64,000 bases of DNA, from assembly GCA_035511075.1 (NCBI GenBank), contig DATKFW010000153.1:38712-102711 (forward strand), in the 5' to 3' direction. The stretch is from DATAUD01 sp035511075. Lineage in GTDB: Bacteria > Verrucomicrobiota > Verrucomicrobiia > Limisphaerales > Palsa-1400. A model generated the notes under the pieces. The model saw only the letters and a program-made list of their open reading frames with translations. It ran no database searches and was not told where the DNA came from. Positions 52,282-61,387 of this stretch are shown in pieces (the stretch's first letter is position 1; every line of letters begins with the position of its first letter). A program made the translations under genes and the position numbers.

Positions 52282-54089
52282 ACACTCCATTATCAGATGT
52301 TTCGGGCGCTACGACGCTGACCCCGGTGGACTGGGTGGCGATTGTCTGCTACTTCGGCATCCTCCTGGCCGTGGCGTGGTGGGTCATCAGGAAACGAAAG
52401 GACAACGCCACGGATTACTTTCTGGCCGGGCGCAACCTCAGTTGGTGGGTGATCGGCGCCTCCATTTTTGCGTCAAACATTGGAAGCGAACACATCGTGG
52501 GTCTGGCTGGGTCCGGGGCGAAGGACGGGGTGGCGCTGGCGCATTACGAATTGCACGCATGGTGCCTGCTGGTGCTGGCCTGGGTTTTTGTGCCGTTTTA
52601 TGCCCGGTCGCTGGTTTTTACCATGCCGGAGTTCCTGGAGCGGCGGTTTTCTCCGCCTTCGCGCTACGTGCTCTCGGTCATTTCAATCGTCACCTTCATC
52701 GTATCAAAAATCGCGGTGGGAATTTTCGCCGGCGGCGTCGTTTTCGGCACGTTGTTGCCGGAAATGCATCTGGCGATTTTGGGCCACAATTTCGACAGCT
52801 TCTGGGTGGGGTCGGTTTTGGTTGTCGTCCTGACGGGGCTTTACACGATGCTTGGCGGAATGCGCGCTGTCGCCTACAACGACGCGGTGCAAGTAGTGGT
52901 ATTGATCAGCGGTTCAGCGTTGCTGACGGTTTACGGACTGGTGAAACTGGGAGGGTGGAGCGAGTTAAGGCGCATTTGCGGTCCGGAAATGTTCAACTTG
53001 TGGAAACCGCTCATTCCCAAGGGCGTTGAAGCCACGTGGGCGCCGGTGCTGGAGAAAAACGCAAGCGGCGCAATCGTCCGGGAGGCATGGTACTTCAATG
53101 ACAACTTCCCCTGGCTTGGAATGGCCATTTGCGCTCCGGTCATCGGCTTGTGGTATTGGTGCACCGATCAATATATTGTACAGCGGGCGCTGGGCGCCCC
53201 CAACGAGCAGACCGCGCGGCGCGGCAGTATTTTTGCCGCGTTCCTGAAATTATTCCCGGTGTACCTGTTCATCATTCCCGGGCTGATATGTTTTGCGCTG
53301 GCAAAAAGCGGCAAGGTGCCGGGACTGGCGGAGGTTTATGATCCAAAAACCGGGGAGGCAACCCGTTACGCGCAAGGGGCGTTTCCGCTCATGGTCGCCC
53401 ACCTGTTGCCGCCGGGGCTTCGCGGTATCGTCGTGGCGGGACTGCTCTCGGCGCTGATGGGCTCGCTCGCCGGCGTCTTCAACGCCGTTTCGACTCTCTT
53501 TACTGTGGACCTCTACGAAAAGTGGCGGCCCAAGGCTTCGCAACACGAATTGGTGCGAATGGGCCGCATCGCCACCGCCGTCTGTGTCCTGGTGGCAATG
53601 CTGTGGATTCCGGTGGTTGAGGGGGCGGAAGGGTTGTACAACTACTTGCAGGCGGTGCAGGGTTACCTGGCCCCGCCGATCTTTGTGGTCTTTTTCTTTG
53701 GGGTCTTTTGGAAGCGGCTCAATGCCCAGGGCTGCTTTTGGGCGATGGTCGTCGGTTTTGCCATCGGTATCTTCCGCATGTTGGTGGATACGCCGGTGAC
53801 GATGAAAAAAATTGCCCAGTATCCCGATGGTTCGTTCCTCTGGATAGTCAATAATATCAATTTCCAGTACTTCAGCATTCTTATCACGATTGTTTCCGCC
53901 GTCGTTATGGTGGCAGTCAGTTACGCGACCTCTGCGCCGGACTATTCCAAGATCAAGGGTCTGACCTTCGCCACGGCAACGTCCGAGGACAACGCGAAAA
54001 CTCGCGCCAGTTGGAGCGGCCGGGAAGTGGCCGCCTCGGTTTTCGTCCTGGCGTGCATTATCGGCGCCTACCTCTACTTTACAGGCTAA
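52278..54089 (+). CDS. Sodium/solute symporter (SSS family, SGLT-like)
   Basis: 603 aa with about 14 TM helices. SSS signatures: DYFLAGRNLSWWVIGASIFA then SNIGSEHIVGLAGSGAKDGV, YTMLGGMRAVAYNDAVQVVV, GLWYWCTDQYIVQRALGAPN and VAGLLSALMGSLAGVFNAVS then TLFTVDLYEKWRP. The SGLT branch moves sugars with Na+. Translationally coupled to the mutarotase and located within the arabinose operon, it is the likely importer of L-arabinose or a related sugar, though specificity cannot be read from sequence. Confidence 0.93.
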   Translation: MNTPLSDVSGATTLTPVDWVAIVCYFGILLAVAWWVIRKRKDNATDYFLAGRNLSWWVIGASIFASNIGSEHIVGLAGSGAKDGVALAHYELHAWCLLVLAWVFVPFYARSLVFTMPEFLERRFSPPSRYVLSVISIVTFIVSKIAVGIFAGGVVFGTLLPEMHLAILGHNFDSFWVGSVLVVVLTGLYTMLGGMRAVAYNDAVQVVVLISGSALLTVYGLVKLGGWSELRRICGPEMFNLWKPLIPKGVEATWAPVLEKNASGAIVREAWYFNDNFPWLGMAICAPVIGLWYWCTDQYIVQRALGAPNEQTARRGSIFAAFLKLFPVYLFIIPGLICFALAKSGKVPGLAEVYDPKTGEATRYAQGAFPLMVAHLLPPGLRGIVVAGLLSALMGSLAGVFNAVSTLFTVDLYEKWRPKASQHELVRMGRIATAVCVLVAMLWIPVVEGAEGLYNYLQAVQGYLAPPIFVVFFFGVFWKRLNAQGCFWAMVVGFAIGIFRMLVDTPVTMKKIAQYPDGSFLWIVNNINFQYFSILITIVSAVVMVAVSYATSAPDYSKIKGLTFATATSEDNAKTRASWSGREVAASVFVLACIIGAYLYFTG

Positions 54090-54093
54090 TCGT

Positions 54094-55725
54094 ATGACGC
54101 GGCATATCGGGCGTTTGCTGTGGGTTGCCATTGTACCGGCTTTGTTGGGGCAGGAAGCGGCGCCGAGTTTTAACGGCGCGCGCGTTGTGGGCATACGCCC
54201 GGGCACGCCGTTTCTTTACACGGTTGCCGCCACCGGCCAAGGGCCCATGGAGTTTAGCGCGTCGAAGCTGCCGCGAAGCTTGAAGCTCGATCCGGAGACG
54301 GGAATTATCTCCGGTTCGCTGGTCAAGGCTGGCGACTACGAATTCACCTGCAAAGCGGCCAACGTGTTCGGCGAGGCGCGCGAGCCGTTGCGAATCCGTT
54401 GCGGCGACGCCGTTGCGTTGACGCCGCCGATGGGCTGGAACAGCTACGACGCCTTCGGAGACGCCGTGACCGAAGCGGAGGTGCTGACAAATGCCGCGTG
54501 GCTCCGCGAACACCTCCAGCCGCTGGGCTGGGACACCATAGTTATTGACTTTCGTTGGTACGACAGCAAAGCCGATGGCGTGCGGGTGCAGGATCCGGAC
54601 GGAGTGATGATCGACGAGTTCGGCCGTTGCATTCCCGCGCCCAACCGCTTTCCATCCGCCGCGGGCGGCAACGGTTTCAAGCCCCTTGCGACGCGTTTGC
54701 ACGCGATGGGACTAAAGTTTGGCATTCACATCATGCGCGGAATTCCGCGCCGGGCGGTGGAGGCGGACCTGCCCATCGCCGGCTCGGAATTCAAGGCGTC
54801 GCAAGCCGTCTTGCGCGAAGGCGATCCGAACCGAACATGCACGTGGAACCGCGACATGTTCGGCGTGGACGGCGATTCGCCTGCGGGCCGGGCCTGGTAC
54901 ACCAGCATCGCCCGGCAATATGCCTCGTGGGACGTGGACTACATCAAGTGCGATGACATTGATATGATGGGCCGCGGCCGTTTTTATGGGGCTGCGGAAA
55001 TTGAGGCCCTGTCGCGCGCGTTGCATGACAGCGGGCGCTCGATTGTGCTGAGCCTCTCACCGGGACCGGCGCCACTGAATTGTTCCCGGCATTTGAAGGA
55101 ATTTGCAAATCTATGGCGGATCTCCGGCGATTTTTGGGACAATTGGAAGGCGCTCGATGGCAACTTCGATTTGTTTGCCAATTGGGCGCAGGACACCGGG
55201 CCGGGCCATTGGCCCGATGGCGATATGATTCCTTTTGGCCACATTTGCCTGCGCAACTGCGATGTCAAACCCGACCGGTGGACGCGTTTAAGTCACGATG
55301 AACAGGTGACTCTGATGTCTCTTTGGTCCCTGGCGTCGTCGCCACTGATGCTGGGCATGAACCTGCCCGACAACGACGCCTGGACGACTGCGGTTCTGAC
55401 CAATCCGGAAGTCCTGGCGATTGACCAGGATGCTCTGGGCTGCCCCGTCCGGCGGATGTACGGGGCGCCCGTTCCGGCGGAAACGTGTTTCAAGGACCTG
55501 GCGGACGGCAGTTACGCGGTCGGCTTTTTCAATCGCACCAATCAAACCGTCCGTATCGATGTGCCGTGGCGCGACCTCGGTTTCCAGACTCCGCCGGAGG
55601 CGCGCGACTTGTGGCTTCATCGGGACCTCGGGGAACATGAGCGTTACGCCGCGGAATTGCCGCCGCATGGTTGTGTGCTGCTGCGCGTCAAACCAGTCCT
55701 TGGAACCGGCCGCCCGGAACGCTAA
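54094..55725 (+). CDS. Exported GH27 glycoside hydrolase (alpha-galactosidase or beta-L-arabinopyranosidase)
   Basis: 543 aa. Short signal peptide (hydrophobic 6-20, cleavage near EAAP). N-terminal Ig-like He-PIG module (about 25-105: LPRSLKLDPETGIISGSL). Then GH27: LTPPMGWNSYDAFGDAVTEA, VIDFRWYDSK, FGIHIMRGIPRRAV, nucleophile D287 in VDYIKCDDIDMM, acid/base D346 in WRISGDFWDNW and LMSLWSLASSPLMLGMNLPD. C-terminal beta domain ends GFFNRTNQTVRIDVPW. GH27 contains alpha-galactosidases and also beta-L-arabinopyranosidases. Its location 4 bp after the arabinose symporter makes arabinose release plausible, but the sequence alone does not settle it. Confidence 0.88.
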   Translation: MTRHIGRLLWVAIVPALLGQEAAPSFNGARVVGIRPGTPFLYTVAATGQGPMEFSASKLPRSLKLDPETGIISGSLVKAGDYEFTCKAANVFGEAREPLRIRCGDAVALTPPMGWNSYDAFGDAVTEAEVLTNAAWLREHLQPLGWDTIVIDFRWYDSKADGVRVQDPDGVMIDEFGRCIPAPNRFPSAAGGNGFKPLATRLHAMGLKFGIHIMRGIPRRAVEADLPIAGSEFKASQAVLREGDPNRTCTWNRDMFGVDGDSPAGRAWYTSIARQYASWDVDYIKCDDIDMMGRGRFYGAAEIEALSRALHDSGRSIVLSLSPGPAPLNCSRHLKEFANLWRISGDFWDNWKALDGNFDLFANWAQDTGPGHWPDGDMIPFGHICLRNCDVKPDRWTRLSHDEQVTLMSLWSLASSPLMLGMNLPDNDAWTTAVLTNPEVLAIDQDALGCPVRRMYGAPVPAETCFKDLADGSYAVGFFNRTNQTVRIDVPWRDLGFQTPPEARDLWLHRDLGEHERYAAELPPHGCVLLRVKPVLGTGRPER

Positions 55726-55736
55726 AATTCCAAGCA

Positions 55737-56504
55737 ATGGAATCGAATCTCGAAGTGCTCTTTACTCCGGCCGAGTTTTCCGCGCTCGACGGCCAAGACC
55801 TCTCGCAAGTGGTCTGCGTTGTCTTTGATGTCCTTCGGGCAACCAGCTCGATGCTGACGGCGCTGGCCAACGGAGCGTCAAGTATAATCCCGGTGCTCGA
55901 GATTTCCCATGCTTTGGAGTTGCGTGGCGCGCGACCGGGCGTGGTGCTCGCCGGCGAACGGGACGGCGTGCGGATATTGGGCGCGCAGACCGGGGGAGTC
56001 GATTTCGACCTGGGCAATTCTCCGCGCGAATTCACGCCCGAAGCGGTGGCGGGGCGCGAGATTATCATAACCACTACCAACGGCACGCGGGCGCTGCATG
56101 CCTGCCGCGGGGCCCGCCGCATCCTGCCGGGCGGTTTTCTGAATCTGCGCGCGCTGGCCAAGGCCGTCGAAGAGGATCCCGGCGCGCGATTGCTTGTCAT
56201 TTGCGCCGGGACCTTTGAGGAGGCCGCTTACGAAGATACCCTGGCGGCGGGCGCTTTGTGCTGCCAGGTTTGGAAGCGGTTTGAGCACGGGCCAATTGCC
56301 GATTCGGCGCAAATCGCGCGCCAGATTTATCTGGGCGCGGACGGGGACCTTGGGAAAGCGATGCAATATTCGCGCAACGCCCGGCGGCTCCTCTCCAACC
56401 CCGCTCTGTCCCAGGACGTTGCGTTCTGTTTGCGAACGGATTGCCTGGACCTGGTTGCGGAACTTCACGGCGGCGGGGTCGTGGTTTCCAGGCGCGGGCG
56501 GTAA
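55737..56504 (+). CDS. 2-phosphosulfolactate phosphatase-like protein (ComB family)
   Basis: 255 aa. ComB signatures: VVCVVFDVLRATSSMLTALA at the N-terminus, then GVVLAGERDGVRILG, DLGNSPREFT, IIITTTNGTRALHACRG, GGFLNLRALAKAV and LLVICAGTFEEAAYEDTLAA. In methanogens the enzyme makes sulfolactate for coenzyme M. Bacteria without coenzyme M also carry ComB, often next to unrelated genes, so its substrate here is uncertain. It starts 11 bp after the GH27 stop with no internal promoter seen, but a functional link with arabinose is not implied. Confidence 0.85.
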   Translation: MESNLEVLFTPAEFSALDGQDLSQVVCVVFDVLRATSSMLTALANGASSIIPVLEISHALELRGARPGVVLAGERDGVRILGAQTGGVDFDLGNSPREFTPEAVAGREIIITTTNGTRALHACRGARRILPGGFLNLRALAKAVEEDPGARLLVICAGTFEEAAYEDTLAAGALCCQVWKRFEHGPIADSAQIARQIYLGADGDLGKAMQYSRNARRLLSNPALSQDVAFCLRTDCLDLVAELHGGGVVVSRRGR

Positions 56505-56560
56505 AACGCCGTGGCAGACATTCTAATTGCCGCCGTCCCGCGTTGTGGCACATTGTCACC

Positions 56561-57565
56561 GTGGTCAAATCTCCGAGGCGACAAAACGAAAACAGCAACG
56601 CTGTGGAAGTCGGCGTTGCGCCTGCGTTCAGTGAAGTTCCGGCCTGGCGCGCGGTTGGCGAGGGCTGGCGCCATTTGCACGGCAGCGTTCGCGGCGGCGG
56701 CGCGAGCTTCGAATGGCATGACTTCCAAACTGACGAAGAATTGGATTGGGGCCGGAGTTTTCATCCCGGCAGCGTCGAAGTCTGCATGAACCTCCATGGC
56801 GATGGCCGCGTGAGTTTCAACAAACAAGAGGCCGCGTTCACGCCATTGACTGCCGGATTTTACCGTCGTGGCGGGCAGCCGTTGCGCGCGTCCCGGTCGG
56901 CCAGGCAGCGCCATCAATTCCTCACCATCGAGATGTCCTTTGATTTTCTGCGGCGGCATTTGGGCCAATCCGTCGCTTCCTTGCATCCATTGGTCCGCGA
57001 AGTTGTCGCCGGCCGGTCCGAGGACTCCACCGTCGCGCCCCTGTCACGCCTGTCCAGCCGCCAGCAGCAATTGCTCACCAGCCTGCGCCAGACCCCCGTG
57101 CTGGCGCTGGCGCAATCGGTTTGGTATCAGGCCAAGGCGCTGGAAGTGGCGGCGGAATTCTTCTTCGTCGCGCCGGCGGAGCAGGAATTGTTTTGTCAAC
57201 GCCAACACCGGCTCGCCGCTGAGCGCGTTGAAAAGGTCATTGCGTTGCTGCGCGAAAAGCCGGCTCTGCCGCCGACGCTTGAGGAACTGGGTCGCGCGGT
57301 CGGTTGCAGTCCATTCCATTTGAGCCGCACGTTTTCGACGGCGGCGGGCATGACGATTCCGCAGTACGTTCGGCAATTACGGATGGAGCGCGCGGCGGAA
57401 TTGCTCCAGTCCGGCAAGTTCAATGTGACTGAGGCGGCTCTGGAAGTGGGCTATTCGAGCCTGAGCCATTTCAGCCAGGTATTTCACGAGTGCTTTGGGT
57501 GTTGTCCCGGACTTTATCCGCTGCGCACGCCCACGCAGAAATCATCGCTCGACGAGCAGGAATGA
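56561..57565 (+). CDS. AraC/XylS-family transcriptional regulator
   Basis: About 334 aa. N-terminal ligand domain (FEWHDFQTDEELDWGRSFHP; VEVCMNLHGDGRVSFN; YRRGGQPLRASRSARQRH), helical linker, and two C-terminal HTHs: TLEELGRAVGCSPFHLSRTF and FNVTEAALEVGYSSLSHFSQ with the AraC signature ending FGCCPGLYP. The overall layout resembles PchR-like members. The start is uncertain: GTG at 56561 keeps it clear of the ComB gene, while the longest frame begins at 56441 inside ComB. It might regulate the upstream genes or a distant target. Confidence 0.85.
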   Translation: MVKSPRRQNENSNAVEVGVAPAFSEVPAWRAVGEGWRHLHGSVRGGGASFEWHDFQTDEELDWGRSFHPGSVEVCMNLHGDGRVSFNKQEAAFTPLTAGFYRRGGQPLRASRSARQRHQFLTIEMSFDFLRRHLGQSVASLHPLVREVVAGRSEDSTVAPLSRLSSRQQQLLTSLRQTPVLALAQSVWYQAKALEVAAEFFFVAPAEQELFCQRQHRLAAERVEKVIALLREKPALPPTLEELGRAVGCSPFHLSRTFSTAAGMTIPQYVRQLRMERAAELLQSGKFNVTEAALEVGYSSLSHFSQVFHECFGCCPGLYPLRTPTQKSSLDEQE

Positions 57566-57584
57566 TGTCCGCAATCGACGCTCT

Positions 57585-59057
57585 TCAACGCGTCGTTTGG
57601 AGATCGATGAATCCTCTTTGAGGGTCCACACTGAGCAGGCGAACATGGGTTTTTTGGCCCAGATTGAGCCCGTTGTCGCCGCGAACGATTCGACCTTCGG
57701 CGGGAACGGTCAGGAGCCGCGCGAAAGTCCCTTTGGGTGAAACACCGGTGACGATTGCGTCAAATGTCGCGCCAACCCGGGGGCCGAGCATGAGGGCGGC
57801 GGCGACCTTTTTCATAAAACGCTCCACATGCCGCGCGGCGGATTCCCGCTCGGTGCAGTGGGCGGCCAGGTCTGACAATTGGACTTCGGAATACGGGGAG
57901 GCAGTCCGATGAATTGCGGCCTTCAGGAGTCGCTGCATGATCAAATCCGCGTAGCGGCGATTGGGCGCCGTCGAATGCGTGTAATCCGTCACCGCCAATC
58001 CAAAATGGCCTTCGCGCTCCTCGCCCGGAGGTTCCGCCACGTATTCGCCAGGGCCCAGGGACTTGAGCACGGCCAGCGAGAGTTCTGGAAAATGGTCCGG
58101 GTCAATTTCCTTGCGACCGGCGAGAAATTCGCTCAGCGCCTTGGAATCAGGAGCGTCCGGCAATTTGGTTCCCGTCTCGGCGGCGATCGCCTGGATGCGG
58201 TCCCAGCGCTTGGGTGTGCGAACAACGCGCCGGAGAGCTGCCAAATTTCGCGCACGCAAAAACTGCGCCATGGCAACGTTGGCCGACACCATGAAATTCT
58301 CGATGATATCGCGCGCCGGTGTTTGGCGGATCGTGTCAAACCCGCGCACAGCATTATCGACGACAATCGGCACGTTTTCGACGTCGCCGAACGTCAGGGC
58401 GCCGTGCTCCTTGCGGAACGTCTTGAGGCGCTGGCTGGCTTCCTGTTGCAGAAGCAGTTGCTGGCGCAAATCCGACGGCAAGGCGGATGACGGCGGGGCG
58501 CTGAGCCAGGCGGAGACTTGGTCGTAATTGAGCTTCGCCTTGTTTCGGAGCATTGCTGTGCAGACATCTGCGCATACGACGTCGCCGCTGGGGCTGACGA
58601 CGAATTCCATGACGATCGCCCTTCGATCGGCATCCTGGCCCAGCGATGTCAGGTCCGTCGAGAGCCGCTCCGGCAACATCGGGAAAACCGGGCCGCCGGT
58701 ATAGACGCTAGTGGCGTTGGCGTGGGCATGGGCATCCGTCGCCGAATGATCGTCCACGACGGCGTCCACATCGGCGATTCCGACCAGGACGCGAATGCTT
58801 CCGTTGGGAAGTCGTTCGGCCCATTCCACCTGGTCCAGGTCTCGCGACTCGGTATTGTCGATCGACGACCACAGGAGAGCGCGCAGATCGCAACCGGCGC
58901 CGTTTTGGTTTGAAGCGGCCTGCGCGGAATTAACCTCGGAAACCACCGCGACGGGAAAATCCGGCTGGAAACCTTCGAGGACCATTTCCTCTCGCGCCTT
59001 GCGGTTGAAGTCGAATTTTCCCTGGGGATTGGTTTGAGGCTGGGGGGTAGTCAACAT
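57585..59057 (-). CDS. RNB-domain ribonuclease (RNase II family) with S1-like tail
   Basis: 490 aa. The catalytic block appears as SSIDNTESRDLDQVEWAERL. The first three RNase II acids (D201, D207, D209 in E. coli numbering) are present, and the fourth (D210) is Gln. Further RNB landmarks: VFPMLPERLSTDLTSLG, TPARDIIENFMVSANVAMAQ, YTHSTAPNRRYADLIMQRLL and the C-terminal beta domain VGATFDAIVTGVSPKGTFAR. It degrades RNA 3' to 5'. It lacks the long N-terminal cold-shock domains of RNase R, so it is a stand-alone RNB protein. It lies 9 bp after gltX on the same strand. Confidence 0.9.
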   Translation of the reverse strand: MLTTPQPQTNPQGKFDFNRKAREEMVLEGFQPDFPVAVVSEVNSAQAASNQNGAGCDLRALLWSSIDNTESRDLDQVEWAERLPNGSIRVLVGIADVDAVVDDHSATDAHAHANATSVYTGGPVFPMLPERLSTDLTSLGQDADRRAIVMEFVVSPSGDVVCADVCTAMLRNKAKLNYDQVSAWLSAPPSSALPSDLRQQLLLQQEASQRLKTFRKEHGALTFGDVENVPIVVDNAVRGFDTIRQTPARDIIENFMVSANVAMAQFLRARNLAALRRVVRTPKRWDRIQAIAAETGTKLPDAPDSKALSEFLAGRKEIDPDHFPELSLAVLKSLGPGEYVAEPPGEEREGHFGLAVTDYTHSTAPNRRYADLIMQRLLKAAIHRTASPYSEVQLSDLAAHCTERESAARHVERFMKKVAAALMLGPRVGATFDAIVTGVSPKGTFARLLTVPAEGRIVRGDNGLNLGQKTHVRLLSVDPQRGFIDLQTTR

Positions 59058-59066
59058 AATTTCCTT

Positions 59067-60422
59067 TTACAGCGCCAGCGCCTTGTCGATTCGTGTCAAG
59101 ACCGTTTCTTTGCCGAGGATTTCCAGAAGGTGATAGAGGCTTGGTCCGGAGGCGTTGCCGGTGCAGGCCAGGCGGGTGGGATGCACCAGCGGCCCAGCTT
59201 TGATGGCCAATTCGGCGGCGACGGACTTGAGTGTTTTTTCGATTCCGGCCGCTGTGAAGTCGAATGATTGCGCGAAGCCGTCCCGCAACCTCTTGAGGCG
59301 CGCTTTGCCTTCGGAGGTGAATTCTATGGCGGCCAGGGCCGGATCGATCCGAACGTCGTCGGTGAAGTAAAAGCCCGCATAGGCGGCAAGTTCGCCGAAG
59401 CGTTTGATTTTGCCTTGACAGGTGGCCAGGGCCGCATTGACGTAGTCCGACGGGTATTGGTCCACCATGCAACCGGAGCGCCTGAGAGCGGCCACGGCCA
59501 ATTGCCGGAATCGGTCTGGGCCCATTTCGCGCACATACTCTCCGCCCAGCCAATGAAGCTTGTCGATGTCAAAGCGCGCGTTGTTGCGCAGGACTTGCGG
59601 CAGATCGAATCGCTTGATGATTTCCGCCAGCGGCAGTTTTTCCCGGTTTTCTTTGGGTGACCAACCCAGAAGGCAAAGATAATTGACGACCGCTTCCGGC
59701 ACGTCTCCTTCTTCCATGTAGGTTTGAAGCGAGGCCCCGCGGTCCCGTTTGCTCATCTTGGTGCCGTCTGGGTTAAGTATCAGCGGTATGTGCGCATACT
59801 GCGGCGGCTGGACCCCGAACGCGCGGAAAAGAGCGATGTGCCTGGCGGTGTTGGAAAGGTGGTCCTCGCCCCGGATGACGTGAGTGATCTTCATTTCAAG
59901 GTCATCCACGACATTGACAAAATGAAATACCGGCTGGCCGTCGGAACGAACTATGACGAAATCAGGGTCCGCTTGCTCGCGGTCAGTCAATTGGCGGGTC
60001 ACATCGCCGACGATCAAATCGTGGATGACAACCGGCTCGCGTTCCATGCGGAAGCGGATCGCGCCGTCGGACTCGTAAGCCAGGCCTTTGTCCTTCAGTT
60101 CGTGGAGGCGGCGGTTGTAAATTTCGCGGCGCTGAGATTGGTAATAAGGCCCAAAGAGGCCCCTAGATGGCCCCGATGGATCGGGGGTTGTGGGGCCCTC
60201 ATCCCAATCCAGGCCGAGCCAAGACAGACCTTGCAGGATGACTTCGGTGGCTTCTTGCGTGTTGCGGGCGGTATCGGTGTCTTCGATTCGCAGGACGAAA
60301 GTGCCGCCGGTATGGCGGGCGTAAAGCCAATTGAAAAGGGCCGTCCTGGCGCCGCCGATGTGCAGGAAACCGGTCGGACTGGGGGCGAAACGGACGCGGA
60401 CGCTCATGGGCATTGCATTCAT
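59067..60422 (-). CDS. gltX: Glutamyl-tRNA synthetase
   Basis: 451 aa, class Ic. HIGH motif as HIGG in RFAPSPTGFLHIGGARTALF, LRIEDTDTARNT, GPYYQSQRREIYNRRLHELK, KMSKS as KMSKRDRGASLQTYM, and a helical anticodon-binding end (GLDWDEGPTTPDPSGPSRGL lies in the catalytic core). It charges tRNA-Glu. Start chosen as the ATG at 60422 (MNAMPMSVRVRF); internal Met codons at +3 and +5 could also serve. A longer frame to 60551 extends into the divergent gene's leader and lacks similarity. Confidence 0.95.
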   Translation of the reverse strand: MNAMPMSVRVRFAPSPTGFLHIGGARTALFNWLYARHTGGTFVLRIEDTDTARNTQEATEVILQGLSWLGLDWDEGPTTPDPSGPSRGLFGPYYQSQRREIYNRRLHELKDKGLAYESDGAIRFRMEREPVVIHDLIVGDVTRQLTDREQADPDFVIVRSDGQPVFHFVNVVDDLEMKITHVIRGEDHLSNTARHIALFRAFGVQPPQYAHIPLILNPDGTKMSKRDRGASLQTYMEEGDVPEAVVNYLCLLGWSPKENREKLPLAEIIKRFDLPQVLRNNARFDIDKLHWLGGEYVREMGPDRFRQLAVAALRRSGCMVDQYPSDYVNAALATCQGKIKRFGELAAYAGFYFTDDVRIDPALAAIEFTSEGKARLKRLRDGFAQSFDFTAAGIEKTLKSVAAELAIKAGPLVHPTRLACTGNASGPSLYHLLEILGKETVLTRIDKALAL

Positions 60423-60626
60423 TCTGAAATCATTGGGGAGAATAGGCGGGCGGCGGGCAGGTTGCAAGAAACCCCGACGCAATGAATCGACCGGCTTGCC
60501 GCCGACATCGGGGTGAACGCGAAACGGACGGCAGAAGCGCCGACCTGACAAGACCTTCCGGCAGATTGTTCCGTGGGCTGCGGATTGGAACAGGGCGTAT
60601 CACAGGAGGCGCCCTCACAATCGAAC

Positions 60627-61373
60627 ATGGAACGTAACTTGCTGTCCATTTGTTCAGTGAAAGTGATTCAGGCTAATTGCCGGGTCCAATTTACTGCGTC
60701 GGACGTGGATTTCATTCTCAGCGTCCTGGGACGACGGCGGGACGACGCCGCTTCGCTGGTCGCGCTGCTGGCGGACCCCGAAACCCGCGATTTGATACTT
60801 GACGACAAGCTTCTGTTCCGCGCCCTGCTCGAACACCGAGGGTGCCTCCAGGTTTCCGCGCATCTTTACTTTTACGTGCTGGTGCGGCACGTGTTGCTTC
60901 GATCGGGGTTGGATGACCGCCGGGTCGCCGATTACGTGGCCGAGTTGCTGTCGGAATTTTCCCGCGAGGAGCGCACGCATTGCGTTGTCCCCGGGCGGCC
61001 AGGCCGGCTGCAATATTTCTTTGAAATGCTCACGGCGCTCGAAACGGCGGATGACCATACCGCATTTTACATAAGGGCGCACATCGGAAACCATTCCTTG
61101 TTCCTTTCGGGCGTTTTTCCGGATCACATCCTGCATCGGGCCAAGCGTCGCGGGGCGCCCGGCATGCGGTATTACGAAAATCTGGGACGCGCCAACTACC
61201 GTGCCGCGAGCCATCATCGGCTGGCGGCGCGCTACGATTTGGCGGCGGTGTTTGACACTCTCTCGGAGCGCTTCGAACCGACCCGGCGCGCGCTTAACGA
61301 TCTCGCCGACCGGGTCTTTTCGCTGGGCGACCCGGAGGTGCCCGCGCACCTCTTGACGCCGTCCGCACAATAG
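60627..61373 (+). CDS. Conserved protein of unknown function
   Basis: 248 aa starting MERNLLSICSVKVIQANCRV. Mostly helical and soluble: DVDFILSVLGRRRDDAASLV, HLYFYVLVRHVLLRSGLDDR, AFYIRAHIGNHSLFLSGVFP and RYYENLGRANYRAASHHRLA. I recall similar uncharacterised proteins in Verrucomicrobia but no named family. It diverges from gltX (205 bp between starts) and converges on the HAD hydrolase. Confidence 0.75.
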   Translation: MERNLLSICSVKVIQANCRVQFTASDVDFILSVLGRRRDDAASLVALLADPETRDLILDDKLLFRALLEHRGCLQVSAHLYFYVLVRHVLLRSGLDDRRVADYVAELLSEFSREERTHCVVPGRPGRLQYFFEMLTALETADDHTAFYIRAHIGNHSLFLSGVFPDHILHRAKRRGAPGMRYYENLGRANYRAASHHRLAARYDLAAVFDTLSERFEPTRRALNDLADRVFSLGDPEVPAHLLTPSAQ

Positions 61374-61387
61374 AACGCCGCGGGCTT

